Origin: Thermoanaerobaculales bacterium
GTDB taxonomy: Bacteria; Acidobacteriota; Thermoanaerobaculia; Thermoanaerobaculales; Sulfomarinibacteraceae
Assembly: GCA_035358815.1 (NCBI GenBank)
Contig: DAOPQC010000003.1
Span: forward strand, 248,001-312,000
DNA length: 64,000 nucleotides
Reading direction: 5' to 3'
Part shown: piece by piece, positions 1-8,477 of the stretch
Numbering within the stretch: position 1 is the stretch's first letter
How the letters are laid out: each line of letters begins with the position of its first letter
Translations under genes and position numbers: made by a program
Notes under the pieces: model-generated
What the model was told of the DNA's origin: nothing
Seen by the model: only the letters and a program-made list of their open reading frames with translations
The model's database searches: none

Positions 1-1457
1 TGGGCGAGGTCCGCTTCACGGACCTCGCGATCGAGCGCCTGTGGGATGGGCTCCCGCCTGATGCCAGGGCACGGGCACTGGTCGTGCTGACGGCCGATCA
101 CGGCGAGGCGCTCGGCGACCATGCCGAGAAGCGGCACGGCTACTTCATCTACGACGCCACGATGACGGTGCCGTTGGTGCTCGTTCAGGAGGGCGTCATC
201 GCGCCGGGCGAGAGCCCGGCGGCCGCCAACCTGGTCGACATCGCGCCGACGATCCTCGAGCTCGTCGGCCTCCCGCGCCTCGTCGACATCGACGGCGTCA
301 GCCTCACCGGCCAGCTCCGGGGCGAGCGGTCTCCTCTCCCACCGGCCTACCTCGAAACCCAGCTGCCGTGGATCTTCTTCGGCTGGTCGCCGTTGCGTGC
401 GATCCGCCAGCACGACTGGAAGCTGATCGACGCTCCGCGCCCCGAGCTCTATCACCTCGGAAGCGACCCGAGCGAGGAGGTCAACCTCATCGGCCAGCAG
501 CCCGGCCAGGCGCGGCGGCTGCGCGCCCTGCTCGACGACGCCGAGCGCAAGCCCGCGGCCACGCCCTCCGTGGTGACCGACGACGAGGCCCTCGCCCGCC
601 TCCAGGCGCTCGGCTACGTCGGGGCCGGCGGCAGTGCCGGGGCGGCGCCGACGGGGCTGCCCGATCCGAAGGACCGCATCGAGCTCCGCGATCGCCTCCA
701 GGAGGGCGAGCAGCTGCTCGAGGCAGGGCGGTTCAACGAGGCGGTGCGGTTGTTCGATCAGGTCCTCGAAGTCGAGCCTGACAGCCGATTCGCGCTGCTG
801 CGCTCCGGCATCGCCCTGCTCAAGAGCGGGCAGGCCGACGAGGCGGTGGTCCGCCTGTCGGCGTCGACCAGGCTCGATCCTGACCGCGCCGAGGCCCACT
901 ACGCCCTCGCCGACGCCCTGATGCGGACCGGGCAGCCAGGCCGTGCGGCGACCCACTGGCGCGAGGTCACGCGGCTGCAGCCGCGCCGGGCGGAAGCGTG
1001 GTTCAACCTCGGCGTCGCCGCCACCCAGTCCGGTGACCCTGGTCAGGCGCTGTCCGCCCATCGCGGCGCGGTCGAGCTCGAGCCCGACAACCCGGTGATG
1101 CTGACCGCCCTGGCCCGAGCCGAGGCGGCCGCGGGGACGGACGCAGCGGCGATCGCGAACCTCGACCGGGTGCGGGCGATCGTCAGCGACGACAGCTTCG
1201 GCGAGGCCGCGCTGCTCGGCCTGTTGTACGCGCGCAACGGCCGCACCGGCGAGGCGTCACCATGGCTTCGCCGGGCGGCCCCCGGCCAGCCCGAGTTCGC
1301 GGAGGCCAGGCTCGAGCTGGCGAGGATCGAGGCGGCGGCCGGCCGCGGCGGGCCGGCGCGAGCCGCACTGGACGAGGCGCTGGCCGCCGACCCCACCCTC
1401 CGGGCCGCCGCCGCCTCTGACCCCGCGCTCGCGCCGCTGCTGGCCGCCCCCCGCTGA
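1..1457 (+). CDS. Sulfatase with C-terminal TPR repeats (5' partial)
   Basis: The frame is open from the window edge (first full codon at 3), so the start and the N-terminal catalytic half lie outside. The visible 484 residues begin in the C-terminal part of an alkaline-phosphatase-superfamily sulfatase: VVLTADHGEALGD supplies the Asp-His metal-ligand motif, followed by KRHGYFIYD and a PTILELVGL stretch typical of secreted or inner-membrane sulfatases. From about residue 215 the protein becomes a run of tetratricopeptide repeats (for example EAVRLFDQVLEVEPDS and EAWFNLGVAATQSGD), ending in an Ala-rich tail. Sulfatase-TPR fusions occur in Acidobacteriota and Planctomycetes; the substrate cannot be told from this part. 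It converges on the dipeptidase gene with only 11 bases between the stop codons. Confidence 0.85.
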   Translation, partial: GEVRFTDLAIERLWDGLPPDARARALVVLTADHGEALGDHAEKRHGYFIYDATMTVPLVLVQEGVIAPGESPAAANLVDIAPTILELVGLPRLVDIDGVSLTGQLRGERSPLPPAYLETQLPWIFFGWSPLRAIRQHDWKLIDAPRPELYHLGSDPSEEVNLIGQQPGQARRLRALLDDAERKPAATPSVVTDDEALARLQALGYVGAGGSAGAAPTGLPDPKDRIELRDRLQEGEQLLEAGRFNEAVRLFDQVLEVEPDSRFALLRSGIALLKSGQADEAVVRLSASTRLDPDRAEAHYALADALMRTGQPGRAATHWREVTRLQPRRAEAWFNLGVAATQSGDPGQALSAHRGAVELEPDNPVMLTALARAEAAAGTDAAAIANLDRVRAIVSDDSFGEAALLGLLYARNGRTGEASPWLRRAAPGQPEFAEARLELARIEAAAGRGGPARAALDEALAADPTLRAAAASDPALAPLLAAPR

Positions 1458-1468
1458 GCGCCGTTCGA

Positions 1469-3115
1469 TCAGTGGCCCTCGGGCTGCTCGCCGGGCAGCG
1501 GCTTGACCTGCGCGCGATCGCCCAGCTCCGTGGCGATGCGCCGGTACCAGCTCTCGGGGTAGCTGGGGTGGGTGACCTCGCCGGTCGGGGACTTGACGTT
1601 GCCGTCGAGGTACTTGACCAGCAGCTGCTCGCCGAGTGATCGCCAGCGGCGGTGGAGCTCCTCGCCGAGGCGCACGCTGTAGTCGGTCAGGTAGTCGACG
1701 GCCAGCCGCGGCGAGCGCTCGTGGAGCGCGAGCGCGGCGGCCTCGATCTCCGGCTGGTCGGTGAGGTAGCGGCCCTCCAGCTCCTGCTGCACCGCCTGCA
1801 CGTCCTCTATCATGTCCGAGTACCGCGAGTAGGCGAAGTTGGCGACCCAGTTGAAGACCCAGAAGCCCGAGTCCCAGGTGAAGTCGGTGAGCGAGCCGTT
1901 GCCCATGGCAAAGGCGGCCGGCACCTCGCGCACGCTGCAGTAGACCGGGAAGTAGACCGTGCTCGCGGTGTCGTCAACCCCGAACCAGAACACGCCGCCG
2001 ATCGCGTCCGGCAGCCACGAGCGGGACTGGGCCACGAACGAGAACCCGGTCTGTTGGGTCGACACCGCGCGCTCGAAGAGGTACTCGACGTCGTCCACCT
2101 TCCAGGTCATCGGCCGCCAGCGGTAGGGCAGGGCGAAGGGGCCGGCACCGACGTCTTTGCTCATGTCGAACGGGGTGTCCTCGTAGTGGTCACGCATCAG
2201 GCGCATGACGTCCCGCACGCCGAGCTTGCGGTCGGGCTTGACCCACAGCGGCAGCGGCTCGGCGGTGGCGTCGCCGCCGGCCCAGGCCGGCGAGATGCCG
2301 AGCGACGGCGCCGCCCGGTGGAACATGCACCAAACCCTGGCCTCGCAGAAGCGCAGGCCGCCGAAGGTGAGCGGCGCGTAGGTGTCGGCAAAGCTGAACG
2401 CGTCGTCCGGCCCGTCGAAGTAGCCCTTCTCCCTGGCGAACGAGATGACGTCCGGCGCGTACAGGCAGCTCTCCGGGTCGTCGAGCGGGAACTGGCGGAT
2501 CCGCGCCTGATTGGCGTGGGCCGAGATGTAGCCGTCGGGGACCCGGCGCGCCACCCAGACCGCCCCCGGGTCGTCCTTGCCCTTGCCGATGATCTCGAAG
2601 ATCCACGCCTCGTTCGCGTCGGAGATCGAGAGCGACTCGCCGCTCGAGGCATAGCCGTACTCGGCGACCACGTCGGCGATCACCCGGATCGCCTCCCGCG
2701 CCGTCGTCGCGCGCTCGAGCGCGATGAACATCAGGCTGCCGTAGTCGACGAGCCCCGAGCCCGCGAGCTCCTCGCGGCCGCCGAACGTCGTCTCGCCGAC
2801 CGCCACCTGGTGTGAGTTCATGTTGCCGACCACCGAGTAGGTGACCGGGGCCTGGCGGATCTGGCCCAGGTACTTGCCGGTGTCCCACTCGATGACCTCG
2901 CGCATCGCGCCCGGCGGGTGGACGCCGGGCGGGGAGTAGCTGAGCTCGCCGTAGAACTCGTGGGAGTCGGCGGCGTACGTGATCATCACCGAGCCGTCGG
3001 CCGAGGCGCCCTTGGTGATCAGGAAGTTGGTGCACGCGGCGGCCGGGCGCGGGTCCGCGAGCAGCGCCACGACCAGCAGTGTCGAGCAGGCCGCCATCCG
3101 TCGAGTCACGATCAT
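1469..3115 (-). CDS. C69-family dipeptidase, secreted
   Basis: A 548-residue protein with an N-terminal hydrophobic signal (about residues 1-27) ending PAAACTNFLITKG. In peptidase family C69 the Cys exposed after cleavage (Cys28 here) is the N-terminal nucleophile, and the CTNFLITKGAS context fits that family well. Further family features are the SVVGNMNSHQVAVGETTF block, the SLSISDANEAWIFEIIG block and a conserved Trp-rich C-terminal half. The expected role is hydrolysis of dipeptides in the periplasm. The ATG at 3115 is preceded by GGAGG seven bases upstream, and a TAGAAT -10-like hexamer lies at 3149-3154. It is monocistronic and convergent with the sulfatase gene. Confidence 0.9.
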   Translation of the reverse strand: MIVTRRMAACSTLLVVALLADPRPAAACTNFLITKGASADGSVMITYAADSHEFYGELSYSPPGVHPPGAMREVIEWDTGKYLGQIRQAPVTYSVVGNMNSHQVAVGETTFGGREELAGSGLVDYGSLMFIALERATTAREAIRVIADVVAEYGYASSGESLSISDANEAWIFEIIGKGKDDPGAVWVARRVPDGYISAHANQARIRQFPLDDPESCLYAPDVISFAREKGYFDGPDDAFSFADTYAPLTFGGLRFCEARVWCMFHRAAPSLGISPAWAGGDATAEPLPLWVKPDRKLGVRDVMRLMRDHYEDTPFDMSKDVGAGPFALPYRWRPMTWKVDDVEYLFERAVSTQQTGFSFVAQSRSWLPDAIGGVFWFGVDDTASTVYFPVYCSVREVPAAFAMGNGSLTDFTWDSGFWVFNWVANFAYSRYSDMIEDVQAVQQELEGRYLTDQPEIEAAALALHERSPRLAVDYLTDYSVRLGEELHRRWRSLGEQLLVKYLDGNVKSPTGEVTHPSYPESWYRRIATELGDRAQVKPLPGEQPEGH

Positions 3116-3352
3116 GCGATTGCCTCCACCCCCAGCCGGGGAGGCACCATTCTACGGTGTCCTCCGATCGGATGAGCGGATCGGGTGGCCACGGTCAGGC
3201 CCGGCGATGTCGCGGCGGCCACGCGCCGAGCGCGGACGCTCCCGGCGGCCGGGGGCGGCCGCCGCCGCGATCGCCGTGATCGTGGCGCCCGCCGCCGTGT
3301 CGGCGCCGGCGGCTGGCGACGGCAAGGACTTCGTGACGGACTGCGTCGCCGA

Positions 3353-3556
3353 TCAGTCCTTGAGGATGAAGGTGACCCTCATGATCACGCGGTAGGCCGT
3401 GATCTTGCCGTTGTCAACGTCCACCTTGAGCTCCTTGACCCAGGCGCCCTTGACCTTGTCGAGGGTCTTGTTGGCGCGGTCGATGCCCTTGGCGATGGCA
3501 TCCTCGAAGCTGGTCGGCGAGGAGGCCGAGATCTCGGTGATCTTGGCGACGGACAT
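3353..3556 (-). CDS. Dodecin family flavin-binding protein
   Basis: A 67-residue protein starting MSVAKITEISASSPTS and ending RVIMRVTFILKD. Length and sequence match dodecin, a small protein that assembles into hollow dodecamers and stores or buffers flavins (riboflavin, FMN, FAD). The EISASSPTSFEDAI and VDNGKITAYRV blocks are the family signature. The frame stays open about 70 codons further upstream, but the ATG at 3556 is chosen because GGAGGT lies five bases before it and known dodecins start here. It stands alone, with 237 bases to the dipeptidase gene start. Confidence 0.93.
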   Translation of the reverse strand: MSVAKITEISASSPTSFEDAIAKGIDRANKTLDKVKGAWVKELKVDVDNGKITAYRVIMRVTFILKD

Positions 3557-3728
3557 GTGACACCTCCAGTGTCGGTTGTGGGATCTCCTGCGGATCCGGT
3601 TCGAGCGTCCCGTGGCGACGCCCTTCGTCGCGACCGGCGGTTTCCGATCGATCAGCACAGCAACCGGGAACCGCAATAGATTCCAGCCGCCGCGGCGCCC
3701 ACGACGACGCCGCGCCCGGCCGGCTCCC

Positions 3729-4253
3729 TCACGACGGCGCGGGCGGCGCGGTCTCCACGCGCTCATCCTCCTCGAGCGTCGCGAGGTCGAGGGAGCCGGA
3801 GCGCTCCACCGCGTGCTTGCGCATGCCGAACGAGCTTTCGCTGTACAGCGATCCGCGGACGCCGTAGGTCACCGACTTCTTCTCGATCAGCTTCGGGATC
3901 CTGGCGATCGCCGAGGCGGTGTTGACGTGCACCGTCATGTCGATCACGGTCGAGGTGAAGCCTTCGACCGAAAAGGCCTCGGGGGTCATGGCGGTGCCGA
4001 TCTTGCGGTCGTCGAGCAGCAGCTTGAGCGCAGCACCGCTGAACTGGAGAGGCGCCGGGTTGGGGTTGCTGATCCGCACCTTTGCCACCATGGTCGCCTC
4101 GAACAGGGTGATCTCCTGGACGTCGAGATTGACGAGGTTGACCCCCAGCGGCTCCATCGGCGTGAGCGACGAGCATCCCATCGCAGCCACCAGGAGTGCG
4201 CCCAGAGCGGCGCCAACAGCCGCCCGTCGGCGAGACCAGCCAACGTCGTGCAT
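3729..4253 (-). CDS. LEA type 2 family lipoprotein
   Basis: A 174-residue protein with a basic start (MHDVGWSRRR), a hydrophobic stretch and a lipobox-like AAMGC (Cys27), so probably a lipid-anchored envelope protein. The rest resembles the water-stress/LEA14 (LEA type 2, WHy) beta-sandwich: NLVNLDVQEITLFEATMV, then KVRISNPNPAPLQFSG, where the NPNP motif is the most recognisable family element. The frame is open upstream, but the ATG at 4253 is chosen because it begins a good signal peptide and follows GGGAGAGG. The molecular role of bacterial LEA2 lipoproteins is not established. It lies 130 bases downstream of the META-domain lipoprotein gene on the same strand. Confidence 0.8.
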   Translation of the reverse strand: MHDVGWSRRRAAVGAALGALLVAAMGCSSLTPMEPLGVNLVNLDVQEITLFEATMVAKVRISNPNPAPLQFSGAALKLLLDDRKIGTAMTPEAFSVEGFTSTVIDMTVHVNTASAIARIPKLIEKKSVTYGVRGSLYSESSFGMRKHAVERSGSLDLATLEEDERVETAPPAPS

Positions 4254-4383
4254 CCAGCCTCTCCCGTCCTTCACGTCATACCTCCCTGCACCCGCGAGCA
4301 CCCGCTGTCGGGTTCGAAGGCGGCGACCCACCGCACGCCCAGCGTCGCGCACAATGCATCGTACACCTCCGTGGCGCGGCGGA

Positions 4384-5193
4384 TCAGCGGGCGGCACGCT
4401 CCACCAGGACCTCCAGGTCGCGCGCCGGGTGGCCGCGCGTGATCACCGGGATGGGCTGGCTCGAGAGGAACAGCAGAGCGCCGCCAGCCTCGATCCTCGC
4501 GTCGAGCGCGCAGCTCATCGTCTCGTGGATGAGGGCGGGGTCGTACGCGATCTCGAACGGAATCGGGACCTGTCCGGTCGGTGCGACCCGCTGCTCGGCG
4601 AGCACCGCCCGCGTCCCGCCCGGGCGGGACACGTCGAGGAGCCGCACCGTCAAGGCGGCGTCCGGCGGCAGCGCGATCCGCTCCCGGTACAGCACGGCGC
4701 CCGCCACGATCGGCGCCGGGTCCGCCCTGACCAGCACCAGCTCCTGGGACGGCTCGCCGGAGGTCAACACCAAGGCACCATCGCGAATACCGGCACGCTC
4801 CGCCCGACTCAGCGCGTCGAGAAACTGCACCTCGCGCTCCATCTGCTCGGGCGGGCACATCATCTGGGTCGCCCCGAGGTGGCCGACGGCGATCACCTCG
4901 CCATCGAGCGCATACCTGCCGCCGTAGCGGTTGCAGCCCGCGCTGCCGGCGACCCTGCCCTCGCCGTCGAAGGCCACGGTGGGGCGGGCGTCGGCATCAG
5001 CGGCCACGCCGGCGACACTCGACACGACCCACTCGGTGCCGGCGAGGTCGAGGCCCGGGTGCCGGGGCTCTGCCGCCGGCTCGCGAGCGGCCACCGCCGC
5101 AGGCCCGGCCTCCTGGCTGGGCGCCCGTGCGCAGCCGGCCGCCACCGCCAACAGGAGAAAGCCCGATCCCAGGGCCTGGCGCGAGTGCTTCAT
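4384..5193 (-). CDS. META/HslJ-domain and YscW-like lipoprotein
   Basis: A 269-residue predicted lipoprotein: MKHSRQALG, a hydrophobic segment and the lipobox AVAAGC (Cys21). Residues about 45-150 form a META (HslJ-like) domain: GTEWVVSS, then GCNRYGGRYALDG and GATQMMCPPEQMEREVQF, the usual two-Cys META pattern. Residues about 155-265 resemble the YscW/YbaY lipoprotein domain (VLYRERIALPPDAALTVRLLDVS and VPIPFEIAYDPALI). The two domains are known to be fused in some bacterial envelope proteins; roles proposed for them include stress resistance and secretin piloting. The ATG at 5193 is preferred over one 22 codons upstream because it gives a proper lipoprotein signal. Confidence 0.82.
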   Translation of the reverse strand: MKHSRQALGSGFLLLAVAAGCARAPSQEAGPAAVAAREPAAEPRHPGLDLAGTEWVVSSVAGVAADADARPTVAFDGEGRVAGSAGCNRYGGRYALDGEVIAVGHLGATQMMCPPEQMEREVQFLDALSRAERAGIRDGALVLTSGEPSQELVLVRADPAPIVAGAVLYRERIALPPDAALTVRLLDVSRPGGTRAVLAEQRVAPTGQVPIPFEIAYDPALIHETMSCALDARIEAGGALLFLSSQPIPVITRGHPARDLEVLVERAAR

Positions 5194-5372
5194 GTGCCCC
5201 CCAAACCGGATCGCGTCGCGCTCGGAACGCTGACCCAGGATGTCGCTCGTGCCCTTCATGCTATCACCGCCGGGCTCGGCCGGGGAGCACGGCGCCTGAC
5301 CAGTGCGTGGCGGGCGATGCCGCCCCTCTCGGGGCCGCCGGGACCCGGCTCGGGCGAGCCCGGAGGGAGGAG

Positions 5373-5378
5373 TAAGAT
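5373..5378 (+). promoter_or_regulatory. -10 hexamer TAAGAT, six bases before a GTG start
   Basis: TAAGAT matches the TANNNT core of a sigma-70 -10 box and ends six bases before the GTG of the PHP-helicase gene. Transcription starting about seven bases downstream would begin at the start codon, giving a leaderless mRNA. No good -35 is seen. The purine-rich GGAGGGAGG lies upstream of the hexamer. Confidence 0.5.
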
Positions 5379-5384
5379 CCTCTG

Positions 5385-8255
5385 GTGCCGCTCCTCGCCG
5401 ACCTCCACATCCACTCCCGCTTCTCCCGCGCCACCAGCCGCGAGCTGAGCTTCCCGACGCTCCATCGGGCGGCGCTCGAGAAGGGCCTCGCGCTGGTCGG
5501 CACCGGCGATTTCACCCACTCCGGGTGGATGGCGGAGATCCGCGAGCAGCTCGAGCCGGCCGAGCCGGGGCTCTTCCGGCTCAGGGCCGACCTCGCGCGC
5601 GCGGCCGAGGCCGGCCTCCCCGCCGCCTGCGCCGGCGAGGTCCGGTTCGTGCTCTCGGTCGAGATCAGCAACATCTACAAGCAGGGCGACCGCGTCCGCA
5701 AGAACCACAACCTGGTCCTCATGCCGTCGCTGGAGGCAGCCCAGCGGTTCCGAGCCACGATCGCCGCCATCGGCAACCTGGACTCGGACGGGCGTCCGAT
5801 CCTCGGGCTCGACGCCCGCGACCTGCTCGAGATCACCCTCTCGACCGACCCCCTTGCCTTCCTGATCCCCGCCCACATCTGGACCCCATGGTTCTCGATG
5901 CTCGGCTCGAAGTCCGGCTTCGACTCGGTCGCGGAGTGCTTCGGCGACCTCGCCGGCGAGGTCTTCGCCGCCGAGACCGGCCTGTCCTCGGACCCGCCCA
6001 TGAACTGGCGCGTCAGCGAGCTCGACCGGTTGACCCTGGTCTCCAACTCCGATGCCCATTCGCTGGGCTCGCTCGGGCGGGAGGCCAACCTGCTCGACAT
6101 CGAGCCGGGCTTCGCGGCGCTGCGGCGGGCGCTGCAGGGCCGCGATGGCTTTCTCGGCACGGTCGAGTTCTATCCGGAGGAGGGCAAGTACCACCTCGAC
6201 GGACACCGCGCCTGCGGCGTCCGGCTCGAGCCCGAGGAGACCCGCCGCCTCGGCGGCCGCTGCCCGCAGTGTGGAGGCGTCCTCACGGTCGGGGTGTTGA
6301 GCCGCGTGATCTCACTCGCCGACCGGCGCAGCGGGTTCCGGCCCGCCGACGCGCCGGCCTTCCAGCGGCTGGTGCCGCTCGACCAGACTGTGGCGCAGGT
6401 CGCCGACGGCAGCCCCTCCAGTCGGAGGGTCCGCGAGGAGATCGCACGGCTGCTGTCCCTGGTCGGCCCCGAGCTGTTCGTGCTGCGCGAAGCGCCGATC
6501 GACGACATCGCCCGGGTCGCCGGGGCGGCCGTCGCCGAGGCCATCCGCCGGGTCCGCTGCGGCGAGCTGTCCATCGCCGCCGGCTTCGACGGCGAGTTCG
6601 GGTCGGTGCAGATCTTCGCCCCCGCCGAACGCGACGCGCTGTTCGGCCAGCTCGCCCTGCCCGGTGCGCCCGGTCTCTCGCGGTCGCCGTCCCCGGTCGC
6701 CCCGCCGGCGCGCGCGTGGAACGCAGGCAGCGCCCCCGAGGAGGATCTCCGGCCACGCGCGGATGCCCAGGACAGCGGGCGAGCGCCGTTCGGCGAGCTC
6801 GACGCGCAGCAGCGGGCGGCGGTCGAGACCCCCGGCGGACCACTGCTGATCGTGGCCGGTCCCGGAACCGGGAAGACCCGGACCGCCGTCGCGCGGATCG
6901 CGCACCAGGTGCGCAGCCGCACGGTCCGTCCGGACCAGGTGCTCGCCCTGGCCTTCACCAACCAGGCGGCTGACGAGCTCTCGGCGCGGATCCTCCGCGA
7001 GGTGCCGGGGGCGGCCGCCGGCGCGCCGCTGGTCACCACCTTCCACGGGCTCGGACTGCGCCTGCTCGCCGGCATGTCGGGCCGCGAGCCGCGCCTGATC
7101 GGTGACGAGCAACGGCTCGAGCTGGTCCAGCGGGCGGCCGGGGGCGGCATCCCCGAGCGAGTCGCCCGCGCCATCCTCGGGCGGATCAGCCTGTCCAAGC
7201 AGTCGTGCGACCCGTGGGAGGTGCTGTCCTCCGACCAGGAACTGCTGCCGGTCATCGCCTCCTACCAGGAGGCGCTCGACGAGCGCGGCGTGCTCGACGT
7301 CGACGACCTGGTGCTGCGGCCCTACCAGATGCTCGCCACGGACCCCCCCGCCGCGACCCGGCTGGCGTCGCGTTGGGCCGTGATCTGCGTCGACGAGTAC
7401 CAGGACGTCAACGACGTGCAGGCGGGGCTGATCGGGCTGCTCGCGCCGTCCGGGGCCGGCCTGTGCGCGATCGGCGATCCCGACCAGGCGATCTACGGGT
7501 TCCGCGGCGCGCGCCCAGGCCATTTCCTCCGCTTCGCCGACACCTTCGACGGGACCACGGTGGTGCGCCTCGACACCAGCTATCGGCTGACCGATCAGAT
7601 CCTGGAGGCCGCCCGCTCGGTGCTCGGCGGCGAGAGCTCGCTGCGCGCGCCGTGTCACGGCGCACCGGTCGAGGTCGTGGCCTGTCCGACCGCGGCCAGC
7701 GAGGCCGAGCAGCTGGTGGTGCGCATCGAGCGCATCGTCGGCGGCACCAGCCACTTCGCCGTCGACAGCGGCCGCGCCAGCGAGGCCGAGCAGAGCGGCG
7801 TGGGCTTCGGCGAGATCGCGGTGCTGTGCCGGACCCGGGCCCAGCGGCCGCCGCTGCTCGAGGCGCTCGACCGCGCCGGCATCCCGTGCCGCGCGGTCGG
7901 CGAGGACGAGCCCCACGACCCGCGGTCACAGAAGGTGGCGGTGATGACCATGCACGCCGCGAAGGGCCGCGAGTTCGAGGCGGTGTTCGTCACCGGCGTC
8001 GAGGAGGGGCTGCTGCCGCTCGAGCGCGATGGGGGGCGCAGCGATCCCGAGGAGGAGCGACGGCTGCTCTACGTCGCCATGACCCGGGCCCGCCGGCTGC
8101 TGGTGCTCAGCCACGCCACCCACCGCACCCTGTGGGGGGTGCGCCTGCCCGGGCGCCCGTCTCCGCTGCTGGCAGCTCTCCCGGACACGGTGCACCGCTC
8201 GTCGCCGTCGCTGCCCCGCGGCGAGGCTCCCTCGCGCCAGCTGAAGCTGTTCTGA
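5385..8255 (+). CDS. PHP phosphoesterase, zinc ribbon and UvrD/Rep helicase fusion
   Basis: A 956-residue fusion. Residues 1 to about 270 form a PHP-type metallo-phosphoesterase: DLHIHSRFSRA, GTGDFTHSGW and SNSDAHS carry the metal-binding His/Asp residues, as in archaeal/bacterial endonuclease Q. A zinc ribbon follows (Cys near 276, then CPQC near 293). From about 475 a superfamily 1A helicase begins: LDAQQRAAVETPGGPLLIV (Q motif region), Walker A GPGTGKT, motif II VDEYQDVN, motif III GDPDQAIYGFRGA, motif V VMTMHAAKGREFEAV and motif VI YVAMTRAR. The likely role is DNA repair, coupling strand incision near deaminated bases with unwinding. The start is GTG at 5385. It is transcribed alone, 222 bases ahead of the sensor kinase gene. 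Confidence 0.88.
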   Translation: MPLLADLHIHSRFSRATSRELSFPTLHRAALEKGLALVGTGDFTHSGWMAEIREQLEPAEPGLFRLRADLARAAEAGLPAACAGEVRFVLSVEISNIYKQGDRVRKNHNLVLMPSLEAAQRFRATIAAIGNLDSDGRPILGLDARDLLEITLSTDPLAFLIPAHIWTPWFSMLGSKSGFDSVAECFGDLAGEVFAAETGLSSDPPMNWRVSELDRLTLVSNSDAHSLGSLGREANLLDIEPGFAALRRALQGRDGFLGTVEFYPEEGKYHLDGHRACGVRLEPEETRRLGGRCPQCGGVLTVGVLSRVISLADRRSGFRPADAPAFQRLVPLDQTVAQVADGSPSSRRVREEIARLLSLVGPELFVLREAPIDDIARVAGAAVAEAIRRVRCGELSIAAGFDGEFGSVQIFAPAERDALFGQLALPGAPGLSRSPSPVAPPARAWNAGSAPEEDLRPRADAQDSGRAPFGELDAQQRAAVETPGGPLLIVAGPGTGKTRTAVARIAHQVRSRTVRPDQVLALAFTNQAADELSARILREVPGAAAGAPLVTTFHGLGLRLLAGMSGREPRLIGDEQRLELVQRAAGGGIPERVARAILGRISLSKQSCDPWEVLSSDQELLPVIASYQEALDERGVLDVDDLVLRPYQMLATDPPAATRLASRWAVICVDEYQDVNDVQAGLIGLLAPSGAGLCAIGDPDQAIYGFRGARPGHFLRFADTFDGTTVVRLDTSYRLTDQILEAARSVLGGESSLRAPCHGAPVEVVACPTAASEAEQLVVRIERIVGGTSHFAVDSGRASEAEQSGVGFGEIAVLCRTRAQRPPLLEALDRAGIPCRAVGEDEPHDPRSQKVAVMTMHAAKGREFEAVFVTGVEEGLLPLERDGGRSDPEEERRLLYVAMTRARRLLVLSHATHRTLWGVRLPGRPSPLLAALPDTVHRSSPSLPRGEAPSRQLKLF

Positions 8256-8389
8256 GCCGAGCGTTCGACCGCCGCCCCCGGCCCACTTGACGCGCGCCGC
8301 CTGCCGAACCACAGTGGAAGCATGGCGAGCGCAGCGTCGAGGCGATCCGCGGCGGGCGCCGCCGTAGCCGGGTCCGAATCACAATCCCT

Positions 8390-8395
8390 TACAAT
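8390..8395 (+). promoter_or_regulatory. Possible -10 hexamer TACAAT upstream of the hybrid kinase
   Basis: TACAAT closely matches the sigma-70 -10 consensus in an AT-richer pocket of an otherwise GC-rich gap. No clear -35 is present. Transcription would start close to the inverted repeat at 8404-8434, placing that hairpin at the 5' end of the transcript. Confidence 0.35.
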
Positions 8396-8403
8396 GAGAT
8401 GAG

Positions 8404-8434
8404 GTACATCCCGGCCGGTGCGGTCGGGATGTAC
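8404..8434. repeat. Perfect 10-bp inverted repeat upstream of the hybrid kinase
   Basis: GTACATCCCG at 8404-8413 is repeated in reverse complement at 8425-8434, separated by 11 bases. It has no T-run after it, so it is not a terminator. It lies about 45 bases before the kinase start and could be an operator or a structured mRNA leader. Confidence 0.6.
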
Positions 8435-8477
8435 GAAACCCGCGGGCCGGAGAGACTGACTGTCCAGAGAGCGGGAG

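Noticed and set aside
3206..3395. Small plus-strand frame with a signal-like MSRRPRAERGRSRRPGAAAA start
   Set aside because: It overlaps the dodecin gene end antisense, is short and Ala/Arg-rich, and shows no ribosome site or homologue-like sequence.
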